This document shows positions 27,295 to 36,521 of a DNA stretch of 64,000 nt, one piece after another. The stretch is from Motiliproteus sp965230735. Lineage in GTDB: Bacteria > Pseudomonadota > Gammaproteobacteria > Pseudomonadales > Balneatricaceae. The notes under the pieces are model-generated. The model ran no database searches. It was not told where the DNA came from and saw nothing but the letters and a program-made list of their open reading frames with translations. Numbering within the stretch: position 1 is the stretch's first letter; every line of letters begins with the position of its first letter. Where the stretch lies: the NCBI RefSeq assembly GCF_965230735.1, contig NZ_OZ246016.1, positions 434,001-498,000 on the forward strand, read 5' to 3'. Position numbers and translations under genes: made by a program.

Positions 27295-27993
27295 ATGTTC
27301 GACCTGTTATCGATTCTTCTGGCAGTGGTGATGGTGCTGGCCGCACCCAAGATCTGGGCTCGCTATGTGTTCTTTAAGCATAACCGCGATAGACAGGATC
27401 TGCCCGACAGCGGCGGCGAGCTAGCCTGCGAACAGCTTCGCCAGCTGCACCTGCCCCAGGTCCATCTGGAACCAACGCAACATCGCAGCCATTACGATTC
27501 CGACAGCAAGGCGGTTTGCCTCAGCCCCAACTGCATGAATAACCACAGTTTAACGGCGCTGGTTAAAGCCGCCTACGAGGTGGGCCACGCCTGGCAGGAC
27601 CATCGCAAGGCCGCCGCCGGACGGTTTCGGGCCGGACTGCTGCATCTGGCCGAGCAGGGCGAGCAGATCGGCTCCGGTGCTCTGCTACTGTCACCGCTGG
27701 TGGCATTGCTCGAGCCCAGCATCGGTGCCACGCTGCTGTTCTGTGCCGTCGTCAGCATGCTGACCGGTGCGCTGGTCCATCTGGTCATCATCCCGCTGGA
27801 ATGGCAAGCCAGCTTCGAGTATGCCCTGCCTCTGCTGGTACGCTCGCAGCAGATCAAGCAGCAGGATCGACCCGCCGTGAAACAGCTGTTGGCCGCCTGC
27901 GCCCTGAGCCCCTTCGCTTATGCGCTGGCCAACCTGCTGGACGGGCGTCACTGGTTGAAGGTGCTGGGGTTTCGGCTTCCACAGCTGGACTGA
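27295..27993 (+). CDS. YugP-type zinc metallopeptidase relative with an altered HExxH motif
   Basis: 232-aa membrane protein of the DUF/Zn_peptidase_2 (YugP) type: N-terminal helix, the HYDSDSKAVCLSP segment, then membrane helices and IIPLEWQASFEYAL near the C-terminus. The family catalytic motif HEAGHA reads YEVGHA (Tyr94, codon TAC at 27574-27576), so the first zinc His is lost while the Glu and second His remain. Start at 27295 has GGGAG upstream. Convergent with the cytochrome operon, 5 bp from its end. Confidence 0.7.
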   Translation: MFDLLSILLAVVMVLAAPKIWARYVFFKHNRDRQDLPDSGGELACEQLRQLHLPQVHLEPTQHRSHYDSDSKAVCLSPNCMNNHSLTALVKAAYEVGHAWQDHRKAAAGRFRAGLLHLAEQGEQIGSGALLLSPLVALLEPSIGATLLFCAVVSMLTGALVHLVIIPLEWQASFEYALPLLVRSQQIKQQDRPAVKQLLAACALSPFAYALANLLDGRHWLKVLGFRLPQLD

Positions 27994-27998
27994 CTCGG

Positions 27999-28418
27999 CT
28001 ACTTCACCCCCAGATCCCGGACCAGGTTGCCGTAACGATCCCAGCTGACGATATCGTCTTCACTGTCCACTCCGTCGGGTCCCCGCGACCAGATATCCAT
28101 GATGTCGTAGGCTCCCGGATACTGGTATTGATAAGGCTGCCCCCAGGGGTCGACGGGAACATCCGGCAGGTAACCGGCTTCGACCAACACCTGCAAGCCG
28201 CCCGCCGCACTGCGGGGTGGCCCGACTCCCCGATCGGTCCCGTAGCCCCCGACGGCACTTTCGATGATCATCAAGCCATCGCGAGCCCGTCGGGCGTCGG
28301 CTTGCGACGGACTCTCCAACGCCTCGACATAGTGGGCGCTGACCAGCCCCACCACCAGCACACAGAGTGTGACGATCACCAGATCCAGCAGTGAGATATC
28401 TTTCCGATTAAGAGTCAT
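27999..28418 (-). CDS. GspG-like pseudopilin with a non-canonical prepilin motif
   Basis: 139-aa protein: one N-terminal hydrophobic helix (ISLLDLVIVTLCVLVVGLV), then a GspG-like globular domain ending in PVDPWGQPYQYQYPGAYDIMDIWSRGPDGVDSEDDIVSW, with the DPWG and calcium-site features of major pseudopilins. The prepilin site KD-ISLLDL has Asp instead of Gly before the cleavage point and Asp instead of Glu at +5, so PilD-type processing is doubtful. It overlaps the pentaheme cytochrome gene by 11 bp and is the last gene of that operon. Confidence 0.75.
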   Translation of the reverse strand: MTLNRKDISLLDLVIVTLCVLVVGLVSAHYVEALESPSQADARRARDGLMIIESAVGGYGTDRGVGPPRSAAGGLQVLVEAGYLPDVPVDPWGQPYQYQYPGAYDIMDIWSRGPDGVDSEDDIVSWDRYGNLVRDLGVK

Positions 28419-30045
28419 GACCCGCTCCCTTAGCGACGCCCGAGCCGGCCCACACCTTGGATACCTGGGCAGGATCAACTTCGCTGACCGTTTCGAGCAT
28501 CACCACCGGCGGGATCACCGTGCCTTCGAGCAGCTTGGCTTCCACCGGAAACTGCTCGACGGTGTTTTCCAGAATCTGCTGCAGCGCCAGCCGGTACCAG
28601 AGTCTGACCTCTAGTTTCAGCGGGCCACTGGCGGCCTCACCCAATGGCACCCGATAGCCGATTCGATCGGTTTCCATCGGCCGGATCGGTTTACGCTCGT
28701 AGTGCATCCGGTTGACGTCGAACAGGATATGACGATCGTTGTAAGCCCCGTCATCGTTGTACATCCGTTTGATGTAGCGCACCGCCTCCGGGTCTTCCTG
28801 TCCCTGCTCCCAGTCGAACCAGCCCGAGTGATAGACGACCTGGTTTTGGCTATCCGTCAGCTTCAGCTCAATCCACAGATAGCGCTGGTCCAACGGGCCG
28901 GTTGGCAGATTATGGCCGGCGCCGCTGTTCGTGATGGCGATATCGATCGGTAGAGCGCCATCGGATTCCAGCGTGCCGGTGGATACCTCCATATCGGCCG
29001 CCGACTTGAGCAGATCCAGAATCAGGCCCTGCTGTTTCTTCAGATCGGTCAGCCACTCCTCGCCGCTCATCAGCTCGTTCCTTCCCGGAACCCAGCCCCC
29101 GCGTAGGGTCACAATGGTCTGCTTTGGCAGGTCCGACTCGGTCAACAGATAATTGTTGCCGACGAAGCGGTGCGACATCTTCCGTTCTGGCTGCTCACCT
29201 CGCTTGAGCGCATCGACGTAACGGGCCGGTTCGGCATCCATATGGCAGTCCTGGCACTGGATATTACGATCGGCGTATTCGCTCAGACGCCACTCGTCGA
29301 AGGTTTCCTGAAAATGCAGCGGAAAGTCACCGTTGATCCGCTCCGGGCGGATCTCGGTATGGCAGGTCCCGCACATCTCCGATTTACCCATCATCGGGTT
29401 ATGCCGTTTCGCCTGCATCGATTTGGCGTGTTGCTCCGGCGCCGCCATGATCAGGGTCGGATCCAGATAACGCTTGATCTCGTTGATATTCAAGGTCAGC
29501 CCGGCGTTACCGGCCAAGGGCCGCGCTTCGACGGCCGTATGGCAGAGGATGCAGGTGGCTCCCTCTTCGATCGCCTCGTTCGGCCCCACCGCCGTTAACG
29601 GCGAGCCTTCACCCGCCAGAATGGCCAACGGCTCGTGACAGCCGTCACACCAGCGGATCTTTTCCGTTGCCAGCTCCCCTCCGGCAGTGCTGCCGAACTC
29701 GTTCTGCAGAATGGCAGATTCGTAGATCAGATCGGAGCCGGTGATCGCGTGGATCGACGAGGCCCACTCCTTGTACTCTTTTTCATGACACTCTCCGCAG
29801 AAGGTTGCCGAAGGCACCGAGCGCCAATTCACCAGATGCCCATCGGTGGTCTTCCACTCCGACGGGTAGAACGGGCTGCTGTTGGTCCAGGGCATCGAAT
29901 AAAACGGCAGTTCGGTCTTCCAATCGATGCCGTCGCCACCGGGGTTGGGTAGGAACAGCGTCAATCCGGCAAACAGCAGCAGGATGGCCACCACCGAGAA
30001 GGCGAAACGCAGGATCGGCCGGGTGACGGTGATGTTAATTTTCAC
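28408..30045 (-). CDS. Membrane-anchored pentaheme c-type cytochrome
   Basis: 545-aa periplasm-facing protein with an N-terminal membrane anchor (about residues 11-32) and five CXXCH heme sites: CGECH (83), CDGCH (133), CILCH (165), CGTCH (225), CQDCH (264). A beta-rich C-terminal half (300-545) has no heme motif. Resembles cytochrome c554/NapC-associated multiheme families in heme spacing, but no specific enzyme can be assigned. GTG start overlaps the cytochrome b stop (GTGA). Likely receives electrons from the b-type partner. Confidence 0.85.
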   Translation of the reverse strand: MKINITVTRPILRFAFSVVAILLLFAGLTLFLPNPGGDGIDWKTELPFYSMPWTNSSPFYPSEWKTTDGHLVNWRSVPSATFCGECHEKEYKEWASSIHAITGSDLIYESAILQNEFGSTAGGELATEKIRWCDGCHEPLAILAGEGSPLTAVGPNEAIEEGATCILCHTAVEARPLAGNAGLTLNINEIKRYLDPTLIMAAPEQHAKSMQAKRHNPMMGKSEMCGTCHTEIRPERINGDFPLHFQETFDEWRLSEYADRNIQCQDCHMDAEPARYVDALKRGEQPERKMSHRFVGNNYLLTESDLPKQTIVTLRGGWVPGRNELMSGEEWLTDLKKQQGLILDLLKSAADMEVSTGTLESDGALPIDIAITNSGAGHNLPTGPLDQRYLWIELKLTDSQNQVVYHSGWFDWEQGQEDPEAVRYIKRMYNDDGAYNDRHILFDVNRMHYERKPIRPMETDRIGYRVPLGEAASGPLKLEVRLWYRLALQQILENTVEQFPVEAKLLEGTVIPPVVMLETVSEVDPAQVSKVWAGSGVAKGAGHDS

Positions 30046-30626
30046 TTGGCGGCCTCCGCGGCTACGGCCCCAGACGCCGCTTGCTTATGCCGCAGCAACC
30101 ACAGCATATGGAACAGCAATACCGGTACCATCAACCCGCCGGCCCAGCGATGAACAGCACCCAGCAGCAGTTGAGTCGGATTTTCCCAGAGTACGACCAG
30201 GTCGAAAGCAAACAGCAGGCCGGGCAACGCGATCATCAACCCGGAACCGTAGGTCAGCAGCAACAGCACTACCAGCAGATAACCGATCTGTCGCTGGGTA
30301 AACTGGTGCTCGTTCTCATCCGACTTCTTGCCGAGCTTCCAGGGGGTAAGCAGCCAGCGTAAACGCTGCTTTTTCTCTTTCTGATGCAGGATAAAAAAGG
30401 GAATGACGATCAACAGGGAGATCACCCCACCCAGCAGGTGCAGAACCAGAATCAGCTGCGACGCCTGCCAATTGATATCCGCCGGCACAAACAGGTACCA
30501 GAAACCGCTGACCATCGTCAGCGCAATCGGGAGCATCAAACCGTACAGCAGCGTCTTCAGGTTCTGGAAGAACTCGAAACCACGATCACCCTCACCTCCG
30601 GTAACCGTGAAATTTAACATTCCCAT
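30042..30626 (-). CDS. Di-heme b-type cytochrome membrane subunit
   Basis: 194-aa protein with about four membrane helices and candidate heme-ligand His in LVLHLLGG, FFILHQKE, AVHRWAGG and LFHMLWLLRHK, the pattern of cytochrome b561/Ni-Fe hydrogenase b-type subunits. First gene of the three-gene cytochrome/pseudopilin operon. It should oxidise quinol and pass electrons to the pentaheme protein (inference). An imperfect Fur-like site lies upstream. Confidence 0.8.
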   Translation of the reverse strand: MGMLNFTVTGGEGDRGFEFFQNLKTLLYGLMLPIALTMVSGFWYLFVPADINWQASQLILVLHLLGGVISLLIVIPFFILHQKEKKQRLRWLLTPWKLGKKSDENEHQFTQRQIGYLLVVLLLLTYGSGLMIALPGLLFAFDLVVLWENPTQLLLGAVHRWAGGLMVPVLLFHMLWLLRHKQAASGAVAAEAAK

Positions 30627-30717
30627 GATGGCCTCTTACTGGAGCAGTAAACCTGCCTTCAATTCATTCAGCATGAACTCAAAGCAAATACGAATCAGAA
30701 TCACTTACTATGCAAAT

Positions 30718-30736
30718 AGTAGTGAGAATCAATTAC
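30718..30736. promoter_or_regulatory. Weak Fur-like operator upstream of the cytochrome operon
   Basis: AGTAGTGAGAATCAATTAC matches about 12 of 19 Fur consensus positions and overlaps an imperfect inverted repeat (CACTTACTAT ... ATAGTAGTG). It lies about 95 bp before the cytochrome b gene. The rest of the 312-bp spacer 30627-30938 shows no gene or clear terminator. Confidence 0.4.
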
Positions 30737-30938
30737 CGATCCTTGATAGAGGTCAAATCCGGCAGAGAAGCCGTGACTGATGCGAAAAAGGCGCAACCAA
30801 ATAGCTGCCCTAAGCTTGAAACTCAGCGGGGTATCCATCCATAAACCGGTACCCCAATTGCGCCGACTCCCGCAAGGGCGCGGAAATCGGCTGGTGGCTC
30901 TAGCTCACCGTAAAGTCGACAGTCGATGATCGCTGTGA

Positions 30939-32471
30939 TCAGAGGCTGTTGATAAATTTCAGTAACGCCTGCCGATCCGCCTTCGACAGCTGCTTGTAGC
31001 GTTGCTTGGCTTGCTCAGCCTCCCCACCATGCCACAGGATCGCTTCCTGAATATTGCGGGCCCGGCCGTCATGCAGGAAGTTGGTGTGACCATTAACCAG
31101 CTCCACCTTACCAATGCCCCACAATGGCTGGGTGCGCCATTCGGTCGGGCCGGCCTCGAAGTCAGGACGGCCTTTCAGCCCCTCGCCCATATCGTGCAAT
31201 AGCAGGTCGGTGTACGGATGAATCAGTTGGTTTTCCAGCCGCGCAATCTCGGTTTCACCGGTAGTGATGTTGGACTTATGGCAGCCGCCACAACCCGCCT
31301 CGGCAAACAGCGCCTCACCCTTGAGTGCAACCGGATCGTTCACGTCCCGTCGATACACCACCCCGAGGGTCTGCAGATAGGTTGTCACATCCACCAGCTG
31401 CGCCGGTGTCATCTCGAAGTCCTTACCCTGGATCGCTTCCAGGCAGGCGCTCTGTTCCGGCTCGCAGTTCTGGCGTGCCTTGTGGTTGAAGGCTTGATCA
31501 TCATGACGATAGAGAAACAACGGGTTGTTCATCCCCATGTCGTTGTAGGCGGCCTCCGCCGACTGCTGGCGCACATCGTAGGAGTTGGCCTTCCAGCCGA
31601 AGCGACCGATCACCTTGCCGCCCCGCTCCAGATCCCAGACTTTGTTAACCCGGCCGGATATCCCATCGCCGTCGGCATCATCCGGATCCGCCCAAGCCAG
31701 CATATCTTCCTCTTTGATCGCCTCCAGTAATCCCAAGCCATAGACCTGGGGGCCGAAGCGCATGTCGTACATCGTATCTGCAGGCAATGGGCCATAGGCC
31801 AGGTTGGTAATCAGGAATTCCGGCTTACGTAGGCTGTAGGTTTCACCGCCTGGGAGCACACCGGTCTCAGCCTCGACCCACTTGACCCGCACGGTCGCCT
31901 CCGGCGGTACACCGGCGACGGACTTATCGCTGAGCTGATGACCATAACCGGGCGGCGACAACGGAGCGCCATAAGGACCAGTGCCCGGAATCGAGACTCG
32001 AACAAACCCTTCCATTAGCGGCTCATGCTCGTTCATCGGCGGACGACCGCGGCCATCGGCTGGGTGGCAGCCTTCGCAGGTCACCGCGTTGTAGAGAGGC
32101 CCCAGGCCATCGTTATTGCTGGAAAAGCCCTCCGGCAGTGCCGCTTGCAGCGGTCGCTCAAAGAAGCCATCGCCCCGGTCAAAGGCCGCCGACAACCCCC
32201 AGCCCATATTGGGGATCTCCTGGGCGAAGGTCTCGCCACTGCTGGAGTGGAAGTGAGTGGTATCGCCTCCGGATAAACTCTTAGGGTGTTCCTGCTCCAG
32301 ATACCCCATGATATCCGGGTCTTCGTAAGCCGCGTAGGGAGCCCAAACGGTTAGATAGGCTTGGTAAGCCAGCACACTAAGCGCCACCACCAGCACCCCG
32401 ACTCCTATCTTCAGGAATAGGGAGCTACTGGGTTTCTCTGCAGGCGCTTCGGTCGTCGTTGCCGTTGTCAT
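30939..32471 (-). CDS. Di-heme DUF1111 oxidoreductase (thiol oxidoreductase-like)
   Basis: 510-aa protein with an N-terminal membrane anchor (about residues 19-40) and two heme sites: CEGCH (132) and CGGCH near residue 400. Family features include DGRGRPP, the DGISGR calcium-like loop, a FGWKA motif, and THNFLHDGRARNIQEAILWHGGEA. DUF1111 proteins commonly accompany imelysin/FTR1 iron-uptake genes. It is the last gene of the FTR1 operon, 11 bp after a small membrane protein. Confidence 0.88.
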   Translation of the reverse strand: MTTATTTEAPAEKPSSSLFLKIGVGVLVVALSVLAYQAYLTVWAPYAAYEDPDIMGYLEQEHPKSLSGGDTTHFHSSSGETFAQEIPNMGWGLSAAFDRGDGFFERPLQAALPEGFSSNNDGLGPLYNAVTCEGCHPADGRGRPPMNEHEPLMEGFVRVSIPGTGPYGAPLSPPGYGHQLSDKSVAGVPPEATVRVKWVEAETGVLPGGETYSLRKPEFLITNLAYGPLPADTMYDMRFGPQVYGLGLLEAIKEEDMLAWADPDDADGDGISGRVNKVWDLERGGKVIGRFGWKANSYDVRQQSAEAAYNDMGMNNPLFLYRHDDQAFNHKARQNCEPEQSACLEAIQGKDFEMTPAQLVDVTTYLQTLGVVYRRDVNDPVALKGEALFAEAGCGGCHKSNITTGETEIARLENQLIHPYTDLLLHDMGEGLKGRPDFEAGPTEWRTQPLWGIGKVELVNGHTNFLHDGRARNIQEAILWHGGEAEQAKQRYKQLSKADRQALLKFINSL

Positions 32472-32482
32472 CCGTCACCCCC

Positions 32483-33049
32483 TCAGCTGGCCGAAGCCAA
32501 TTGGTCAGCCCGAGCCCCATCACCCAAGCGGCTGCTTTGGTTGCGGGTCAGAAACAGACGCAGGCAGGCCAGGAATACGAACATGAACAACAACCAACCC
32601 AGGTACCCCACCAACAGCGTTGAATAGGTACTTTCGGTTTCGATCCAGACGCTGAAGAAGAAGTAGGCGTACCAGGATCCACCGGCAAAGACCGGACCCA
32701 GCCACATGGTGATCTTGCGATGCTGCATCGCCAGCGCATTGGTACAGATCACCGCAAAGATTGTCAGCCGCATCAACAACTCGGGGTTGTCGGTCCAGTA
32801 GACGAAGTTATCGACGTGGTAGTAGTAGATCAGGTTGGTCAGCTCGGTCAGCAACGCCAACGCCATTCCAACCCGCAGGATGGTGTAGAGAATATGCAGG
32901 ATCCGCTTCTCGGCCGGCTCGGTATGCCCCTTGGCCACCATGCAGAAATACAACGTCATCACGCAGGTCGATGTACCCAGACAAAGCCCGACCGCCAGAA
33001 AGCGGACCAGCTGGGCGCTGTAAAGCCATGAAAGTTCAGATAAGTACAT
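32483..33049 (-). CDS. Multi-pass membrane protein in the iron operon
   Basis: 188-aa protein with about five hydrophobic segments and several His/Tyr/Trp near the membrane faces (IYYYHVDNFVYWTD, MQHRKITMWLGPVF). I do not recognise the family. Its place between FTR1 and the di-heme protein suggests an electron-transfer or permease-partner role, as a membrane redox component, but no heme-binding His pair can be assigned firmly. Confidence 0.65.
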   Translation of the reverse strand: MYLSELSWLYSAQLVRFLAVGLCLGTSTCVMTLYFCMVAKGHTEPAEKRILHILYTILRVGMALALLTELTNLIYYYHVDNFVYWTDNPELLMRLTIFAVICTNALAMQHRKITMWLGPVFAGGSWYAYFFFSVWIETESTYSTLLVGYLGWLLFMFVFLACLRLFLTRNQSSRLGDGARADQLASAS

Positions 33050-33117
33050 GTGATTTCACTCCCACAAGCGAGGTTTCAGTCTGGAAACGTTCAGGACAAG
33101 AATTCAGTTGAAATCGG

Positions 33118-34377
33118 TTATGATTGGGGCTTAGCTTGCGCACCAACCTCATCGGCACGGCGCTTTTTCATTGTCAGCATCCACGCCAGCACCGGTACGG
33201 CAATAAAGACGGCCTGCAACGCCAGGGATTCGAGGCTCGGAAAAATCCCCAGCCAACCGACCGTAGCCAAGCCCTCCAGGTAGGTGTTGGGAATCCAACC
33301 GGCCACCTGCAATTCCAGCACCGACTTGCCGGCAAATACGACCGCCAACACGAACAGCAACGCCGCCGTGCCTGAGAAAAACTGCTTCAACGGCAAACGT
33401 ACCGATAGTTGGAAGATCGCCAGGTAGACCGCGCCCAGCAACAGCAGCGCGAGTCCGAAACCGGTTGCGATCGGCTCCAGGCTGTCACCGACATCGGCCA
33501 CCAGCGCCTGATAGAACAGGATGGTTTCCGCCCCCTCCCGGTAGACGGCAAAAAATGCCACCGACACGATCGCCATCAGGCTGCCGCTGCTGACGGCATC
33601 ACCGAGCTTGTTGTGGATAAAGCCCTGCCACTGCTGCATCTCGCGACGGGAAAACAGCCAGAAGCTGACGTAACTGAGCAGTACCGCCGCCACCAGCATG
33701 GTCGCGCCTTCGATAGTTTCCCGAGCCGCACCACTGTTGCTGATCAACCCTTGCAGTGCCCAGGCAGTCAGTACGCTGGCCACCAATGCCGCACCCACTC
33801 CGATCCAGATCAGCACTACCCGGTCCGCCGCACCGGCCTTGCGCAGGTAAGCCACCAACGCGGCGATCACCAACAGCGCCTCGACCCCTTCACGCAGCAG
33901 AATCAGCAGCGATTGAATCGCCACCGACCAGAAACCACTGTCGCTGTTGTCGATCATCGGCGCCCTAACCAGCTGGGCCCGCAGGCTGGACCAGAGCGAT
34001 TCCACCTCGGACGCTGGTTTCCCGCTGACTGCGGCCCCGATCAGGCGACTAAACGCCATCTCGATCTCCAACATCGCCTGCTGGTCGGCCTGCGCCACGG
34101 CAAGCTCCAGCCCCATCCCTTCAAAGCCGCCAAAATACAGATCGGAGAACTCGTTACCGTAGCGCACCGCCTCATCGGAACTGTATCCGGCCACCGCCCG
34201 ATCACCGCGCTCGATCACCTGCGACATCACCAGAGGGTAATCGGTCGCTTCCGCCCAGGCAGTGGAGCCCAGCAGCAACCCCAGCATCAGCAACAGACCA
34301 CGCAACCGGCTCGCCCATGCTGCCGATCCCCTGTCACTGAATGCTCCTTCCCAGGCTGATCCCTGCTCTCTTTTCAT
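33118..34377 (-). CDS. FTR1-family high-affinity iron permease
   Basis: 419-aa permease. Signal peptide/anchor (about 25-42), a helical periplasmic domain (45-140), then seven hydrophobic segments with the two REGxE iron motifs: REGVE at 162 and REGAE at 280. FTR1/EfeU proteins take ferric iron produced by an oxidase. Here the neighbouring redox proteins are c-type cytochromes rather than a copper oxidase or EfeB. Starts 2 bp after the TgpA-like stop, so it belongs to that operon. Confidence 0.92.
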   Translation of the reverse strand: MKREQGSAWEGAFSDRGSAAWASRLRGLLLMLGLLLGSTAWAEATDYPLVMSQVIERGDRAVAGYSSDEAVRYGNEFSDLYFGGFEGMGLELAVAQADQQAMLEIEMAFSRLIGAAVSGKPASEVESLWSSLRAQLVRAPMIDNSDSGFWSVAIQSLLILLREGVEALLVIAALVAYLRKAGAADRVVLIWIGVGAALVASVLTAWALQGLISNSGAARETIEGATMLVAAVLLSYVSFWLFSRREMQQWQGFIHNKLGDAVSSGSLMAIVSVAFFAVYREGAETILFYQALVADVGDSLEPIATGFGLALLLLGAVYLAIFQLSVRLPLKQFFSGTAALLFVLAVVFAGKSVLELQVAGWIPNTYLEGLATVGWLGIFPSLESLALQAVFIAVPVLAWMLTMKKRRADEVGAQAKPQS

Positions 34378-34379
34378 GC

Positions 34380-36521
34380 TTACAACATCCCCGCTAGTCG
34401 CTTGATATCTCGCTGAAGCTCTTTGATCTGACCCGGCTCTACCGAGGCGCGGCTGTACCGGAGCCGGATATAGGCCGAAATCACCAGTTCCAGCGCCGGG
34501 TACAGATTCTGGGCTTCAACCTCCAACCGCTGCAGCCATCGCTGCGGACACTCCTGCGGCCCACAATCCAGCCCCTGTTTGGCCATGGCCCGGTTGAGTT
34601 GTCCGAACAGCCGCTCGAGTGGGTCCTGCTTGGCCTTGCGGCGCCCAAGCAGCAGTCCGTAGATCAACATCAACAGCAGCAAACTCAGCAGCGAAGTCGC
34701 CAGCAACGACTTCCAGTCCACCGTCCGCAGGCCGGACTTTTTCATCAGTTCCACCTGCCGGTCGGGGTTGTAGTTCAGGATCCAGGTTTCCAGTCCGCTG
34801 CTCAGCGATACCAGCCAATCCATGCCTGTAGCCGGGCTAGATGCAGTGCTCGGCTTGGACTGCCCAGTGGGTGTAGCCACGGGTTCCGGTGCCTTGGCGA
34901 CGGGATCTTTGGCGGCCTTCTGCTTGGCCGGTTCAGACTTAGCCGCTTTTGCAGCCGGCTTGGGTTGCTGCTTTGCTGGTGGCTCAACAAAATCTTTGGC
35001 TTCGAATCGCTGCCAGCCTTTCAAGTCATCCCAGGCCTCAACCCAGACATGGGCATGGGCCTGACGGACCACGACAAAATTGGTCAGCGCGATCAGGCTG
35101 CCTCCCCGATAACCGGAGACCAGTCGGGTGGGAATACCCGCAGCGCGAAGTACCAGCGCGGTGGCACCGGCCAGGTGCTCGATACCGCCCTCTTTTCGGT
35201 CAAAGAAGAACTCATCCAGACTGTCTGGATACTCTTCGATGTCGGGCGTCTGGGTTAACTGGTAATCGCCTTCGGCCAGATGAACCTGCAGATCGTAGAT
35301 GCGCCGGGCTGGATCGGATTCGGCAAGCGCCAGCTCGCCACCCCATTGCTGTAGTCTCGGGTTGGCGTTTTGCGGTAACTGCAGGTAACGACGACGCTCC
35401 TCCTGGGTCAGCGCACGGCCGCCGCTGTACTCCAGATAGGCCTGCTGCTGATAGTTAAACTCGCGGGTCAGCTTTCGAATACCCAACACCTGAAACTCGT
35501 TGGAGATAAAGGTCTCCGGACTGCTGCCGTAGGGAAAATCCAGCCCGTACATCCAACGACCGCCGTTGGCGGTGATCCGCGCCTCGTAGGAAACACGATC
35601 CGATTTGGACGCAATCACACTGTCTAGCTGGTTACGATTTCTAAACGAGCCCTTTAACAGCCGGGTACGGTTATCCCAATCCGAACGCATTTGCCAAGAG
35701 ATACCGTCGTAGAGGTCATAGACCGGGCCACGCCAATAGAGCCGACTCTTGTAGGGCACCGTCCCCTCGAACTCCGCAACCAGAATCGGTGAATCGCTGG
35801 TTTTCAGTCGCGAGACCTTGCCCGCCTGCAGACTGGCTTTGAATCCTTGCTCGCGTTGGTCCTGATCGATCACCAACTCGATCGGCAGCCCCATCACGAT
35901 GCCGAGATCCCACAGCGGCCCCTGAATCCGGGGTACCGTGACAAACAGTACCACCGCGATCGGCAACGCCAACAGCAGTAAACGGGTCGCCGTTCCCAGC
36001 CGAGCCAACAGCACCGACAAGCCATTCGGCTCATCGATCAGTAGTTGCACCAGTACAAAACAGAACACGCCCAACAGCAGGTAGCTCAATCCCACCAGCC
36101 CATTAAATTGCAGGCTACTCAGGGCGAACAAGACCAGACTCAGCGTGGCCAGGAAACGGAATTCATGCGGACTGGAAGACTCAGCCCATTTTAGCGCCAC
36201 CGCAATCAACAACCCGCTGAGGAACGTCTGTCCACTCAGCCAGGGCTGCGCCCCGAGTTGTATCTGAGCCGCCCAGGCCACAATGACCGACAGCACCAGC
36301 AGGCTACGAGTCCGCGGCTGAGGGTTAACCCAAGCCCGGGCAACGAACGGCAACAACACCAAGCCCTGCAGGATCAGCGACAACGGCAGCAGCGTAGGGA
36401 TCAGGGCCACCAGCAAGTACAGCGCGATCAGCCAATCCAGGCGCGGATCGGCGATACCGCTAGCCTGCTGCGGCTGTGAGTTTGTCCGGCCACGGCCAGA
36501 CAGCAAGCTCATTATGCTCAT
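34380..36521 (-). CDS. TgpA-like transmembrane transglutaminase homologue lacking the catalytic Cys
   Basis: 713-aa membrane protein of the DUF3488-transglutaminase (TgpA) type: about six N-terminal helices, a periplasmic transglutaminase-like domain (about 300-500), a Lys/Pro/Ala-rich linker, one more helix (about 600-620) and a cytoplasmic DUF4129-like tail. In TgpA the active site reads GFCEHYA; here it is GGIEHLA, with Ile447 (codon at 35181-35183) replacing the Cys. The His region HAHVWVEAW is kept but the usual DPT is AKD. Probably a structural pseudoenzyme. Overlaps DUF58 by 4 bp. Confidence 0.85.
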   Translation of the reverse strand: MSIMSLLSGRGRTNSQPQQASGIADPRLDWLIALYLLVALIPTLLPLSLILQGLVLLPFVARAWVNPQPRTRSLLVLSVIVAWAAQIQLGAQPWLSGQTFLSGLLIAVALKWAESSSPHEFRFLATLSLVLFALSSLQFNGLVGLSYLLLGVFCFVLVQLLIDEPNGLSVLLARLGTATRLLLLALPIAVVLFVTVPRIQGPLWDLGIVMGLPIELVIDQDQREQGFKASLQAGKVSRLKTSDSPILVAEFEGTVPYKSRLYWRGPVYDLYDGISWQMRSDWDNRTRLLKGSFRNRNQLDSVIASKSDRVSYEARITANGGRWMYGLDFPYGSSPETFISNEFQVLGIRKLTREFNYQQQAYLEYSGGRALTQEERRRYLQLPQNANPRLQQWGGELALAESDPARRIYDLQVHLAEGDYQLTQTPDIEEYPDSLDEFFFDRKEGGIEHLAGATALVLRAAGIPTRLVSGYRGGSLIALTNFVVVRQAHAHVWVEAWDDLKGWQRFEAKDFVEPPAKQQPKPAAKAAKSEPAKQKAAKDPVAKAPEPVATPTGQSKPSTASSPATGMDWLVSLSSGLETWILNYNPDRQVELMKKSGLRTVDWKSLLATSLLSLLLLMLIYGLLLGRRKAKQDPLERLFGQLNRAMAKQGLDCGPQECPQRWLQRLEVEAQNLYPALELVISAYIRLRYSRASVEPGQIKELQRDIKRLAGML

